Assembly (NCBI GenBank): GCA_964569315.1
Contig: CAZMUZ010000137.1
Coordinates: forward strand, 1-9,253
Reading direction: 5' to 3'
From: CADEFF01 sp964569315
GTDB taxonomy: Bacteria; Pseudomonadota; Alphaproteobacteria; Dongiales; Dongiaceae
DNA: 9,253 bases
How positions within the stretch are numbered: the stretch's first letter is position 1; each line of letters starts with the position of its first letter. Of this stretch, positions 1 to 7,513 are shown piece by piece. A model generated the notes under the pieces. The model saw only the letters and a list, made by a program, of their open reading frames with translations. It made no database searches and was not told the origin of the DNA. The position numbers were made by a program, and so were the translations under genes.

Positions 1-444
1 AGCCCCGGCATCGACACCTCGCCGAGCTATTCGCCGGACGGCGCCCGCGTCACCTTCAACTCCGATCGCGGCGGCTCGCAGCAGCTCTACACGATGAACT
101 CGGACGGCTCGAACGTGCAGCGCATCAGCCACGGCTCCGGCAAATACGGCACGCCGGTCTGGTCGCCGCGCGGCGATCTCATCGCCTTCACCCGCATCGC
201 GGACGGCCGCTTCTATGTCGGCGTGATGCGCCCGGACGGCAGCGGCGAGCGGATGCTGACGCAAGGCTATCTGGTGGAAGGACCGACCTGGTCGCCCAAC
301 GGGCGTGTGCTGGCCTTCTTTCGGCAGAATTCCGGCAGCGCCGGGCCGAAGCTCTACACCATCGATCTGACCGGCCATAACGAGCGCGAAGTAATTACGC
401 CGATGGAGGGATCGGATCCGGCCTGGTCGCCATTGATACCCTGA
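1..444 (+). CDS. tolB: TolB, C-terminal part of the periplasmic beta-propeller (5' end outside window)
   Basis: This is the last 147 residues of TolB, the periplasmic propeller protein of the Tol-Pal system; the frame is open from base 1, so the gene begins upstream. Visible are propeller-blade repeats of the TolB/PD40 type: SPSYSPDGARVTFNSDRGG, then TPVWSPRGDLIAFTR, then GPTWSPNGRVLAFFRQ, and the terminal DPAWSPL that closes the propeller and is typical of TolB ends. Each blade carries the W/Y-SP-(D/N/R)-G turn. E. coli TolB is about 430 residues, so roughly two thirds lie outside. TolB binds Pal and, through its N-terminus (not visible here), TolA, linking inner-membrane TolQRA energy to the outer membrane. 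pal follows 217 bp downstream, the usual order, although the gap has its own promoter. The identification is supported by both the repeats and the neighbour. Confidence 0.96.
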   Translation, partial: SPGIDTSPSYSPDGARVTFNSDRGGSQQLYTMNSDGSNVQRISHGSGKYGTPVWSPRGDLIAFTRIADGRFYVGVMRPDGSGERMLTQGYLVEGPTWSPNGRVLAFFRQNSGSAGPKLYTIDLTGHNEREVITPMEGSDPAWSPLIP

Positions 445-502
445 CGCCCGCAATGCGGTTCGGCGGGAACTGTGTTCCGGCGGAAGAACGGGTGAGTTTT
501 TC

Positions 503-531
503 TTGATTTGTCAGGATGATAACCCTATATT
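503..531 (+). promoter_or_regulatory. Predicted sigma70-type promoter for pal
   Basis: A TTGATT box (503-508, 4/6 to TTGACA) is followed by exactly 17 bp and a TATATT box (526-531, 5/6 to TATAAT). This AT-rich patch stands out in an otherwise very GC-rich sequence and lies in the tolB-pal gap. Transcription would start near 538-540, leaving a leader of about 120 nt before the pal ATG. This would let pal be expressed beyond what comes from the tolB transcript. It is a pattern match only. Confidence 0.6.
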
Positions 532-607
532 CCGCTGCGAAAACCCCGCCGTCGAGTCGCAATTCTTCGATTTATTACAAAGGCATGACCGCGGTTTATC
601 TACTGAG

Positions 608-627
608 CGTGCGAATCCGATCGCACG
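608..627 (+). other. Hairpin in the pal 5' leader
   Basis: A perfect 7-bp inverted repeat, CGTGCGA (608-614) and TCGCACG (621-627), has a 6-nt loop, ATCCGA. It sits about 20 nt upstream of the GAAAGG ribosome-binding site of pal. No T-run follows, so it is not an intrinsic terminator. It could stabilise the 5' UTR or be a protein-binding site. The remaining tolB-pal gap (445-502) has only weak GC hairpins, such as CCCGC 447-451 with GCGGG 463-467, and no convincing terminator, so read-through from tolB is likely. Confidence 0.35.
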
Positions 628-661
628 GAACTTCTTGGCAAGGCGACGAAAGGTTTTGGCT

Positions 662-1171
662 ATGAAATTCAAACTCATCACAGCGTTCGCGGCAGCTCTT
701 CTGCTGGCGGCCTGTTCCTCCGACACGCCGCCGGAGACGCCGGCCAGCACGGGCGGCGGCACTACCTCCACGACCACCGACGGTTCGATGTCCAGCTCGA
801 CGGTCGTTCCGGGCTCGCTCACCGAATTCACGCAGAATGTCGGCGACCGCGTTTTCTTCGGCTATGACAGCTACGAGCTGACGCCCGATGCGCAATCGAC
901 GCTGGAACGCCAGGCGGCCTGGCTGCAGACCTATCCCGGCGTGACGGTCGTGGTCGAAGGCCATTGCGACGAGCGCGGCACGCGCGAATACAACCTCGCC
1001 CTCGGCGAGCGCCGCGCGGCATCGGTCGCCAACTACCTGGTGGCCCTCGGCATCGATCCGAACCGCATCCAGACCATCAGCTACGGCAAGGAGCGCCCGG
1101 CGGTGGACGGCCATGACGAGACTGCCTGGTCGCAGAATCGCCGTGGCGTGACGGTTCCGAACGTTCAGTAA
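662..1171 (+). CDS. pal: Pal, peptidoglycan-associated outer-membrane lipoprotein
   Basis: Pal is a 169-residue lipoprotein anchored in the outer membrane that binds peptidoglycan and TolB, keeping the envelope layers connected and helping outer-membrane invagination at division. Residues 1-17 are a signal peptide ending in the lipobox LAAC, with the lipidated cysteine at 18. A Ser/Thr/Gly/Pro-rich tether covers about 19-50. The OmpA-like domain runs from about 62 to 165, with the Pal signature GHCDERGTREYN at 100-111, which includes the Asp/Arg residues that contact meso-diaminopimelate, and a closing NRRGVTV at 159-165. ATG 662 is chosen because GAAAGG (648-653) lies 8 nt upstream and the lipobox is then correctly placed. 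The frame stays open back to a TTG at 503, but that codon overlaps the predicted -35 box and the extra 53 residues would destroy the signal peptide. The length is normal for alphaproteobacterial Pal. Confidence 0.97.
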   Translation: MKFKLITAFAAALLLAACSSDTPPETPASTGGGTTSTTTDGSMSSSTVVPGSLTEFTQNVGDRVFFGYDSYELTPDAQSTLERQAAWLQTYPGVTVVVEGHCDERGTREYNLALGERRAASVANYLVALGIDPNRIQTISYGKERPAVDGHDETAWSQNRRGVTVPNVQ

Positions 1172-1188
1172 CGGGCGTTTTCGTCCGT
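1171..1188 (+). other. Small hairpin at the pal stop codon
   Basis: ACGGGCG (1171-1177) pairs with CGTCCGT (1182-1188), 7 bp with one G-U pair, around a TTTT loop. It begins on the last base of the pal TAA. It precedes the main terminator and probably forms the 3' end structure of the pal message together with it. Confidence 0.35.
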
Positions 1189-1202
1189 CTGACGGCAAGG
1201 CT

Positions 1203-1255
1203 GCCGCGGGCACGGGAAGACATGCTCTCCCGTGCCCGCCGGCGGCCGTTTTTTT
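1203..1255 (+). terminator. Intrinsic terminator after pal
   Basis: A perfect 12-bp stem, GCGGGCACGGGA (1206-1217) with TCCCGTGCCCGC (1228-1239), encloses a 10-nt loop. A run of seven T follows at 1249-1255. The T-run is 9 nt past the simple stem, but an alternative fold pairs GCCGC (1203-1207) with GCGGC (1242-1246) outside the inner 10 bp, with a 4-nt bulge, and brings the stem to within 2 nt of the T-run. This should end the Tol-Pal transcript and separate pal from cpoB. It is the strongest terminator-like structure I found in the window. Confidence 0.8.
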
Positions 1256-1303
1256 GCCCAGGCCAGCCGTTTTTTGCCCGGGCGAGGCCGTTGCAGCCCC
1301 GGC
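1244..1303 (+). repeat. Degenerate tandem repeat GGCCG-T(n)-GCCC between pal and cpoB
   Basis: The terminator tail is repeated in decaying form: GCCG-T7-GCCC at 1245-1259, GCCG-T6-GCCC at 1266-1279 (21 bp later), and a weaker GGCCGTTGCAGCCCC at 1287-1300. A further TTTTGCCCAG occurs near 1317-1326. The second T-run has no strong stem in front of it. The rest of the gap up to the cpoB start (1304-1415) shows no gene. A weak promoter-like pair, TTGCAG (1291-1296), 17 bp, TACTTT (1314-1319), is the only candidate I see for cpoB transcription and is not convincing. Confidence 0.5.
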
Positions 1304-1415
1304 GACCCCGCCTTACTTTTGCCCAGAAACCCGGCGAATCTGCGGGCCTGTGCCCGGTCGGCGGCGGTTGCCCGTTGCGGGCCGCGCCGATCTTCGCCAC
1401 TGCGGAGAGCCAGCC

Positions 1416-2474
1416 ATGAGAGCCCCAGCCCTGTCTGCCATTGCGCGCCGCCCGCGCCAGCCCGCGGCGAACCTCAGGCCGCGCCAGCCCCTGGCGAACC
1501 GCCGGCGGCGCCCCGCCCTCTGGCTCGGCGCGCTCTTCGCCGGCGCCATCATGGTCCTGGGCCTCGCCGGGCCGGCGGCGGCGCAGAGCATGGAAGACGA
1601 GCTGCAGCGGCTGCAGCGCGAGCTGAGCGACCTGCAGGCCTATGTCTATAACGGCAACCTGCCCTCGGGCGGTACCGGCGGAAACCCGAGCGTGCAGGCG
1701 AACCAGGAGGTCCGCCTGCAGCAGCTCGATTCCCAGATGAGCCAGCTCAACGGCAAGTTCGAGGACATCATCTATCAGCTCAACCAGCTCGGCACGCGGC
1801 TCGACAAGCTCAACAGCGACGTCGATTTCCGCCTGACCCAGCTCGAGCAGGGTCAGGGCGGGATGGCGGCGGCCACGGCGCCCGCTGGAATGGCACCGGC
1901 CGGCACCGCACCCGCGCCGGCGACGGGCGAGATGCCGGCGGCGGCGGGCACGACGGCCGCGGCGCCCGCGCCGCAGCCCGGCGGCACGCAGATCCTCGGC
2001 ACGCTGACCGAGGGCCAGATGGCCGCGGCGCAACAGACGAGCGCTCCGCCGGCGCCGGTGGCCAATGCGGCCTACGACCTGCCCGGGGCCACGCCGCAGG
2101 AGCAGTACGAATATGCGTTCGGCCTCCTCAAGCAGGCCAACTATGCCGAAGCGCAGCAGGCGCTCGCCGAATTCGTGCGGCGCAACCCGACCGACGTGCT
2201 CGCGGGCAATGCGCAATACTGGCTGGGCGAAACCTACTATGTGCGCGGCAACTACACCGAAGCGGCCGTGGCGTTCGCCGAGGGCTACCAGAAATACCCG
2301 AACAGCGGCAAAGCCGGCCCGAACCTGCTCAAGCTCGGCATGGCGCTGGGCGAGCTCGGCAAGAAGCCGGATGCCTGCGTCGCCTTCTCGGAGCTCCTGA
2401 AGAAGTTCCCCGGCGCCGACACCGATCTCGTCGACCAGGCCCGGCGCGAGCAGCAGCGTTTCGGCTGCGCCTGA
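1416..2474 (+). CDS. cpoB: CpoB (YbgF), periplasmic TPR protein of the Tol-Pal system
   Basis: CpoB is a periplasmic protein that in E. coli coordinates PBP1B-dependent septal peptidoglycan synthesis with Tol-driven outer-membrane constriction. The 352-residue product has an unusually long Arg-rich n-region (1-33), a hydrophobic core (34-50) and a likely signal peptidase I site after AAA56. Residues about 59-145 are a Gln/Leu heptad coiled coil (the trimerisation region in the family). About 147-218 is an Ala/Pro/Gly-rich linker. About 228-352 holds TPR-like repeats, with YEYAFGLLKQANYAEA, AQYWLGETYYVRGNYTEA and KLGMALGELGKKPDA as successive helix pairs. ATG 1416 has GGAGAG (1404-1409) 6 nt upstream; a TTG at 1254 opens the same frame but lies in the terminator T-run. 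It is longer than E. coli CpoB (about 263) because of the n-region and linker. tilS begins 13 nt later. Two cysteines (321, 351) could form a disulfide. Confidence 0.93.
   Translation: MRAPALSAIARRPRQPAANLRPRQPLANRRRRPALWLGALFAGAIMVLGLAGPAAAQSMEDELQRLQRELSDLQAYVYNGNLPSGGTGGNPSVQANQEVRLQQLDSQMSQLNGKFEDIIYQLNQLGTRLDKLNSDVDFRLTQLEQGQGGMAAATAPAGMAPAGTAPAPATGEMPAAAGTTAAAPAPQPGGTQILGTLTEGQMAAAQQTSAPPAPVANAAYDLPGATPQEQYEYAFGLLKQANYAEAQQALAEFVRRNPTDVLAGNAQYWLGETYYVRGNYTEAAVAFAEGYQKYPNSGKAGPNLLKLGMALGELGKKPDACVAFSELLKKFPGADTDLVDQARREQQRFGCA
1452..1500 (+). repeat. 27-bp-period tandem duplication inside the cpoB signal sequence
   Basis: CCGCGCCAGCCC followed by GCGGCGAACC (1452-1473) recurs at 1479-1500 with 20 of 22 bases identical, a period of 27 bp or 9 codons. 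In the protein it gives RPRQPAANL followed by RPRQPLANR. It lengthens the positively charged n-region of the CpoB signal peptide without breaking the frame. Confidence 0.75.
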
Positions 2475-2487
2475 CCGACGCCCGGCG

Positions 2488-3792
2488 ATGCGGCCGGGTT
2501 CGGGCCCCTCGCGTCCTCCGGCCGGCGTGCGCCCGCCGCGCCGCTTCCGGCCCCGAAACGAAGGGCGCGGCATCGTTTCCGACGAGGATTTCGCGCGCCT
2601 GATCGAACGGCTCGGCCCGTTCGAGAAGCGCCCCGTCATCGCCGTCGCCGTCTCCGGCGGCGCCGACAGTCTCGCCTTGACGCTGCTGCTCGATCGCTGG
2701 GCGCGCCGGCGCGGCGGCCGGGCGATCGGTCTCACGGTCGATCACGGCCTGCGTGCGGGCTCGGCCGAGGAAGCGCGACAGGTCGGAATCTGGCTCCGCG
2801 AGCGGGGCATCGCGCATGAGATCCTGCCGTGGCGCGGCCGGAAGCCGAACCATGGTCTCCAGGCGCGCGCGCGCGAGGCGCGCTATCGCCTGCTCGCGCG
2901 CCATTGCCGCGCGAACGCGATTCTGCATCTGGCGCTGGCGCATCATCGCGATGATCAGAGCGAGACCTTCCTGTTGCGGCTCGGACGGCAGAGCGGCCTC
3001 GACGGGCTCGCCGCCATGCCGGCGGTGCGCGAGCAGGAAGGTCTACGGTGGTTGCGCCCGCTGCTCGCGCTTCCGAAAGCGCGTCTCATCGCCACGCTGC
3101 GTTCGCTGGGCCAGCCCTGGATCGAGGATCCGAGCAACGAGAACCCCGCCTTCGAGCGGGTGCGGCTGCGGCAATCCCTGCCGCGGCTCGACATCGATCC
3201 GAGAAAGCTCGCCGGCACGGCCTTCGCACTCGGCCGCGCGCGTGCCGCCGGTGCGGATGCGGTCGCCGATCTCCTGGTCGAGATCGAGCTCCATCCGGGG
3301 GGCATCGCCATCCTTCCGGAAGGTTGGCTCGCCCTTACGCCCCGCGCCCAGGGCCTCCGCGCCCTTGCCCGGCTGATCCAGTCGATCGGCGGCGGCGCCT
3401 ATGCGCCGCGCAGCGAACGGCTCGAGCGCGGCTATGAATGGCTGACCGGCGGAGAGGGGCGGGGCCTGACGCTCGGCCATTGCCGTTTTCTTCGCCACCG
3501 CGGCCGCTGCTTTGTCCTGACGGAGGCGGCGCCGGCCCCGATCGGGGCAGGGGCCGGCCGTGTCTGGCGTCCGCTCGGCGCCGCCGGTTGGCGGCGATTG
3601 CGTGACAGCCTCGCGATACCGGACGGGTTTCCGGCCCTTTGCGGCGCGCGGCTGCCGGCGCTCTGGCAGGGGTCGCGGCTCGAGGCCGTGCCCGCCCTCG
3701 GATATCGACGGAAGGGCCTGCCGGCAGCCCTGCCGGCCGGCCTGACGCAAGCCCGTCACCCGTTGATTTCTGCGCGCTTTGCCGTTGCTTAA
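2488..3792 (+). CDS. tilS: TilS, tRNA(Ile)-lysidine synthetase
   Basis: TilS attaches lysine to C34 of the CAU-anticodon tRNA-Ile in an ATP-dependent reaction, making lysidine so that the tRNA reads AUA and is charged with isoleucine. It acts in the cytoplasm and is essential. The N-type ATP-pyrophosphatase motif SGGADS is at residues 56-61, followed by TVDHGLR (83-89), the family motif AHHRDDQSET (151-160) and WIEDPSNEN (211-219). The C-terminal region (about 360-425) matches the position of the tRNA-contacting TilS_C domain, though it is poorly conserved. The length of 434 is close to E. coli (432). The homologous part starts around residue 31 (SDEDF), so the first 29 residues, rich in Arg and Pro, may not be translated. 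ATG 2488 has no clear ribosome-binding site but lies 13 nt after the cpoB stop, so coupling is possible; the only other standard in-frame start before SDEDF is GTG 2527. Confidence 0.94.
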   Translation: MRPGSGPSRPPAGVRPPRRFRPRNEGRGIVSDEDFARLIERLGPFEKRPVIAVAVSGGADSLALTLLLDRWARRRGGRAIGLTVDHGLRAGSAEEARQVGIWLRERGIAHEILPWRGRKPNHGLQARAREARYRLLARHCRANAILHLALAHHRDDQSETFLLRLGRQSGLDGLAAMPAVREQEGLRWLRPLLALPKARLIATLRSLGQPWIEDPSNENPAFERVRLRQSLPRLDIDPRKLAGTAFALGRARAAGADAVADLLVEIELHPGGIAILPEGWLALTPRAQGLRALARLIQSIGGGAYAPRSERLERGYEWLTGGEGRGLTLGHCRFLRHRGRCFVLTEAAPAPIGAGAGRVWRPLGAAGWRRLRDSLAIPDGFPALCGARLPALWQGSRLEAVPALGYRRKGLPAALPAGLTQARHPLISARFAVA

Positions 3793-3814
3793 TTCCCGAC
3801 AGAGATTATCTAAT
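3785..3814 (+). promoter_or_regulatory. Possible promoter for ftsH-folP
   Basis: TTGCTT (3785-3790) and TCTAAT (3809-3814, 5/6 to TATAAT) are 18 bp apart and overlap the end of tilS in the only AT-rich patch between tilS and ftsH. Transcription would begin near 3821, giving a leader of about 70 nt. I could not find a good heat-shock (RpoH) promoter, which is common for ftsH. The -35 box is weak (3/6), so the call is tentative. Confidence 0.3.
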
Positions 3815-3820
3815 CAGGAA

Positions 3821-3877
3821 CCGCGGTCGGCCGCGGCTCGCGCATCCGGCCCCCGCCCGCCGAAACCGGGGCCGCGG
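3821..3877 (+). other. GC-rich foldable leader of ftsH
   Basis: CCGCGG (3821-3826) can pair with CCGCGG (3831-3836) across a TCGG loop. CGGCCCC (3847-3853) pairs with GGGGCCG (3868-3874) over a 14-nt loop. GGCCGCGG occurs twice (3829-3836, 3870-3877), so alternative pairings exist. The second hairpin ends just before the AGG/AGAG ribosome-binding region (3880-3889) and the TTG start at 3892. The structure is visible on paper; any regulatory role is inference. Confidence 0.35.
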
Positions 3878-3891
3878 ATAGGTATAGAGCC

Positions 3892-5832
<1,941 letters not shown>

Positions 5833-5837
5833 CTTCC

Positions 5838-6989
5838 ATGGCCAAGGCGGCGAGGCGCCCGACCGCGCGGAGCGGCGCGCGGGCGCTTTCCGTCGGCCGC
5901 GTCGGCCAGGGCCGCACCCTCTATCTGCTGCCGGGGGCCATCTTGTCGGGCGGTCGGGCGCGCCGCGCCGTCGCCGATCGGATGGCGGCCTGGCTCTGCG
6001 GCGGACCGCTCGCCTTCTGCGCGGTCGAGCTCGTGCTGCGCGACGCCGAGCATCGGGTAGCGCGCCGCTTCACCCTTCCCCAGCTCCGCTACTGGACGGC
6101 GCGCCAGCCGCATGCGACCTCGCGCCGCGTGGTCGAGCTCCTGGCGCGCGCCACCGAGCGACGCGCGGGCGTCGCCGGGCTGTCGGCCTGCCAGCCGCTG
6201 ATCATGGGGGTCGTCAACGCGACCCCCGACAGCTTCTCCGACGGCGGACGCTATCTCGAAATGGAGCGGGCGGTCGCCCGCGCGCTCGAGATGGTGGAGC
6301 AGGGCGCCGACATCATCGACGTGGGCGGGGAATCGACCCGTCCGGGCGCCGAGAGGGTGTCGCCCGAGGAGGAATCGCGTCGCGTGCTGCCGGTGGTGAA
6401 GGCGCTCGCCGAGCGCGGCATCCAGGTCTCGATCGACAGCCGCAATGCGCCGGTGATCGGCGCCGCGCTCGAGGCGGGCGCGCGTATCGTCAACGACATC
6501 ACAGCACTCGCCGGCGATCCCGCGAGCCTCGGCGTCGCGGCGAAGAGCGGGGCGCAGATCGTGCTCATGCATATGCAAGGCGATCCGCGCACCATGCAGG
6601 CGAGCCCGCAATATCGCGAGGTGGCGCTCGACCTCTTCGACTTTTTCGCCGAGCGGCTCGCCGTCTGCGCGGCCGCCGGCATCGGGCGCGACCGGCTCTG
6701 TCTCGATCCCGGCATCGGCTTCGGCAAGACGGTCGAGCATAACCGCGACATTCTTGCCAATCTGACGCTGTTCCACGGCTTCGGCTGCCCGCTGCTGCTC
6801 GGCGTCTCGCGCAAATCCTTCATCGCGCGGCTCTCGCGCGGCGAGGAGGTGGATCGCCGCCTGCCCGGGTCGCTCGCCGCAGGACTGCTCGGTCTCGACC
6901 AGGGGGTGCAGATCCTCCGCGTCCATGACGTGGCCGAGACGGCGCAGGCGCGCACCGTCTGGCAGGCGATCGCCCGCGAGACGCCCTGA
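5838..6989 (+). CDS. folP: FolP, dihydropteroate synthase with N-terminal extension
   Basis: FolP condenses p-aminobenzoate with hydroxymethyl-dihydropterin pyrophosphate to give dihydropteroate, the sulfonamide-sensitive step of folate synthesis in the cytoplasm. The TIM-barrel part starts near residue 120: MGVVNATPDSFSDGG (123-137), DVGGESTRPG (161-170), VSIDS (197-201), VND (218-220), LMHMQGDPRTMQ (243-254), LDPGIGFGKT (289-298), GVSRKSF (322-328) and RVHD (361-364), so all pterin, phosphate and pABA loops are present. The product is 383 residues against about 282 in E. coli; residues 1-118 are extra, with segments such as GRTLYLLPGAILSGG and CGGPLAFCAVELVLRD that I recognise only as resembling extensions in related alphaproteobacterial enzymes. 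ATG 5838 is 5 bp past ftsH, with no evident Shine-Dalgarno sequence, suggesting coupling. The frame is open further back into ftsH (to 5241), but that part is an out-of-frame shadow of ftsH. Confidence 0.95.
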   Translation: MAKAARRPTARSGARALSVGRVGQGRTLYLLPGAILSGGRARRAVADRMAAWLCGGPLAFCAVELVLRDAEHRVARRFTLPQLRYWTARQPHATSRRVVELLARATERRAGVAGLSACQPLIMGVVNATPDSFSDGGRYLEMERAVARALEMVEQGADIIDVGGESTRPGAERVSPEEESRRVLPVVKALAERGIQVSIDSRNAPVIGAALEAGARIVNDITALAGDPASLGVAAKSGAQIVLMHMQGDPRTMQASPQYREVALDLFDFFAERLAVCAAAGIGRDRLCLDPGIGFGKTVEHNRDILANLTLFHGFGCPLLLGVSRKSFIARLSRGEEVDRRLPGSLAAGLLGLDQGVQILRVHDVAETAQARTVWQAIARETP

Positions 6990-7019
6990 CGCCTCGCCGC
7001 CGACGGGCGCGACCTTGCG

Positions 7020-7060
7020 CGGGGGAAACCGATGAAAGCCGGGGGAAATCGATGAAAGCC
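7020..7060 (+). repeat. 20-bp tandem duplication of a translation start region
   Basis: GGGGGAAACCGATGAAAGCC (7021-7040) is followed directly by the same 20 bases at 7041-7060 with a single C-to-T change (7029 versus 7049). Each copy carries a purine-rich ribosome-binding site and an ATG AAA GCC start. The second copy is the start of the DUF1330-like gene; the first starts only a 7-codon ORF. Near-identity and direct adjacency point to a recent duplication. Confidence 0.9.
7032..7055 (+). other. Seven-codon upstream ORF (MKAGGNR) overlapping the next start
   Basis: The ATG in the first repeat copy opens a 7-codon frame, MKAGGNR, whose TGA (7053-7055) overlaps the ATG of the downstream gene (7052-7054) in an ATGA junction. 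It has its own GGGGGAA about 5 nt upstream. It could act as a coupling leader, or it could be an accidental by-product of the duplication. Expression cannot be judged from sequence. Confidence 0.4.
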
Positions 7061-7345
7061 TATGTCGTCGTGCAGCAATCGAAGTTCCTGGACAGGGCGC
7101 GGTTCGAGGCCTACCGCGAGGAGGTGCTGGCCACGGTCGAGGCGCATGGCGGCCGGTTCCTGGTGCGGGGCGGCACGGTGACGGTGAAGGAAGGCGGGTG
7201 GCCGTTCGAGCGGCTGGTGATGCTCGAGTTCCCGTCGCGGGCCGCGGCGGAAACCTGGTACGGCTCGCCGGAATATCAGAAGATCCTGCCGCTGCGGCTG
7301 GATAGCGTCGAAGGCAGTTTTCTCGTGGTCGACGGGATCGAATAG
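7052..7345 (+). CDS. DUF1330-like small protein, function unknown
   Basis: This is a 97-residue cytoplasmic protein with no signal peptide or membrane helix. The sequence fits the DUF1330 family, a dimeric ferredoxin-like alpha+beta fold: an opening strand KAYVVVQQSKFLD, a helix FEAYREEVLATVEAHGG, the hallmark GGRFLVRGG (33-41), then RLVMLEFPSRAAAETWYGSPEYQ (54-76), where the family has its WY-S-EYQ pattern, and a final strand SFLVVDGIE. DUF1330 members have no well-established reaction, so none is assigned. The start is ATG 7052 with GGGGGAA 4-5 nt upstream inside the second copy of a tandem repeat. It lies 62 bp after folP and 168 bp before glmM, in the same direction. In E. coli folP and glmM are adjacent, so this gene looks like an addition to a conserved pair. 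Its base composition does not stand out. Confidence 0.8.
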   Translation: MKAYVVVQQSKFLDRARFEAYREEVLATVEAHGGRFLVRGGTVTVKEGGWPFERLVMLEFPSRAAAETWYGSPEYQKILPLRLDSVEGSFLVVDGIE

Positions 7346-7513
7346 GCGCCGGTCCGCGTTGTTCGGCGACCGGGCCGAGGGACGGCAGGACCCGGGAAAC
7401 GGCCCGTCCGCCGCCCGGCTTCGGCCACAGTCTCGTCCTACTGCCGCCCCGAGCTTTTGATGTAACCTTGGCGTCGGCCCCATGCGGAAACCGCCCCTGA
7501 TGCGAGAACCTAC
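7346..7513 (+). promoter_or_regulatory. Gap before glmM with inverted repeats and a weak promoter candidate
   Basis: This 168-bp gap contains no gene. CCGGTC (7349-7354) can pair with GACCGG (7368-7373), and GGACGG (7380-7385) with CCGTCC (7404-7409); neither is followed by a T-run, so termination is doubtful. The only AT-rich patch (about 7453-7467) includes TGATGTAAC, an extended -10-like element (TGn then TGTAAC, 4/6), without a matching -35. glmM could be transcribed from here or by read-through from folP. GAGAA (7504-7508) is the best ribosome-binding site for glmM. Confidence 0.25.

Noticed and set aside
466..501. Possible terminator after tolB (GGAAC-TGT-GTTCC with T-run at 497-501)
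   Set aside because: The stem is only 5 bp and the T-run is about 19 nt away, so termination is not supported.
635..663. Second promoter candidate TTGGCA just before pal
   Set aside because: The matching -10 position reads GGCTAT and would put the transcript start inside or after the start codon.
1254..1415. In-frame TTG-start extension of cpoB
   Set aside because: The TTG lies in the terminator T-run; GGAGAG sits before ATG 1416 and the signal peptide follows from there.
1077..2735. Minus-strand open frame of 552 codons across pal, cpoB and tilS
   Set aside because: It spans three plus-strand genes and a terminator and shows no recognisable domain.
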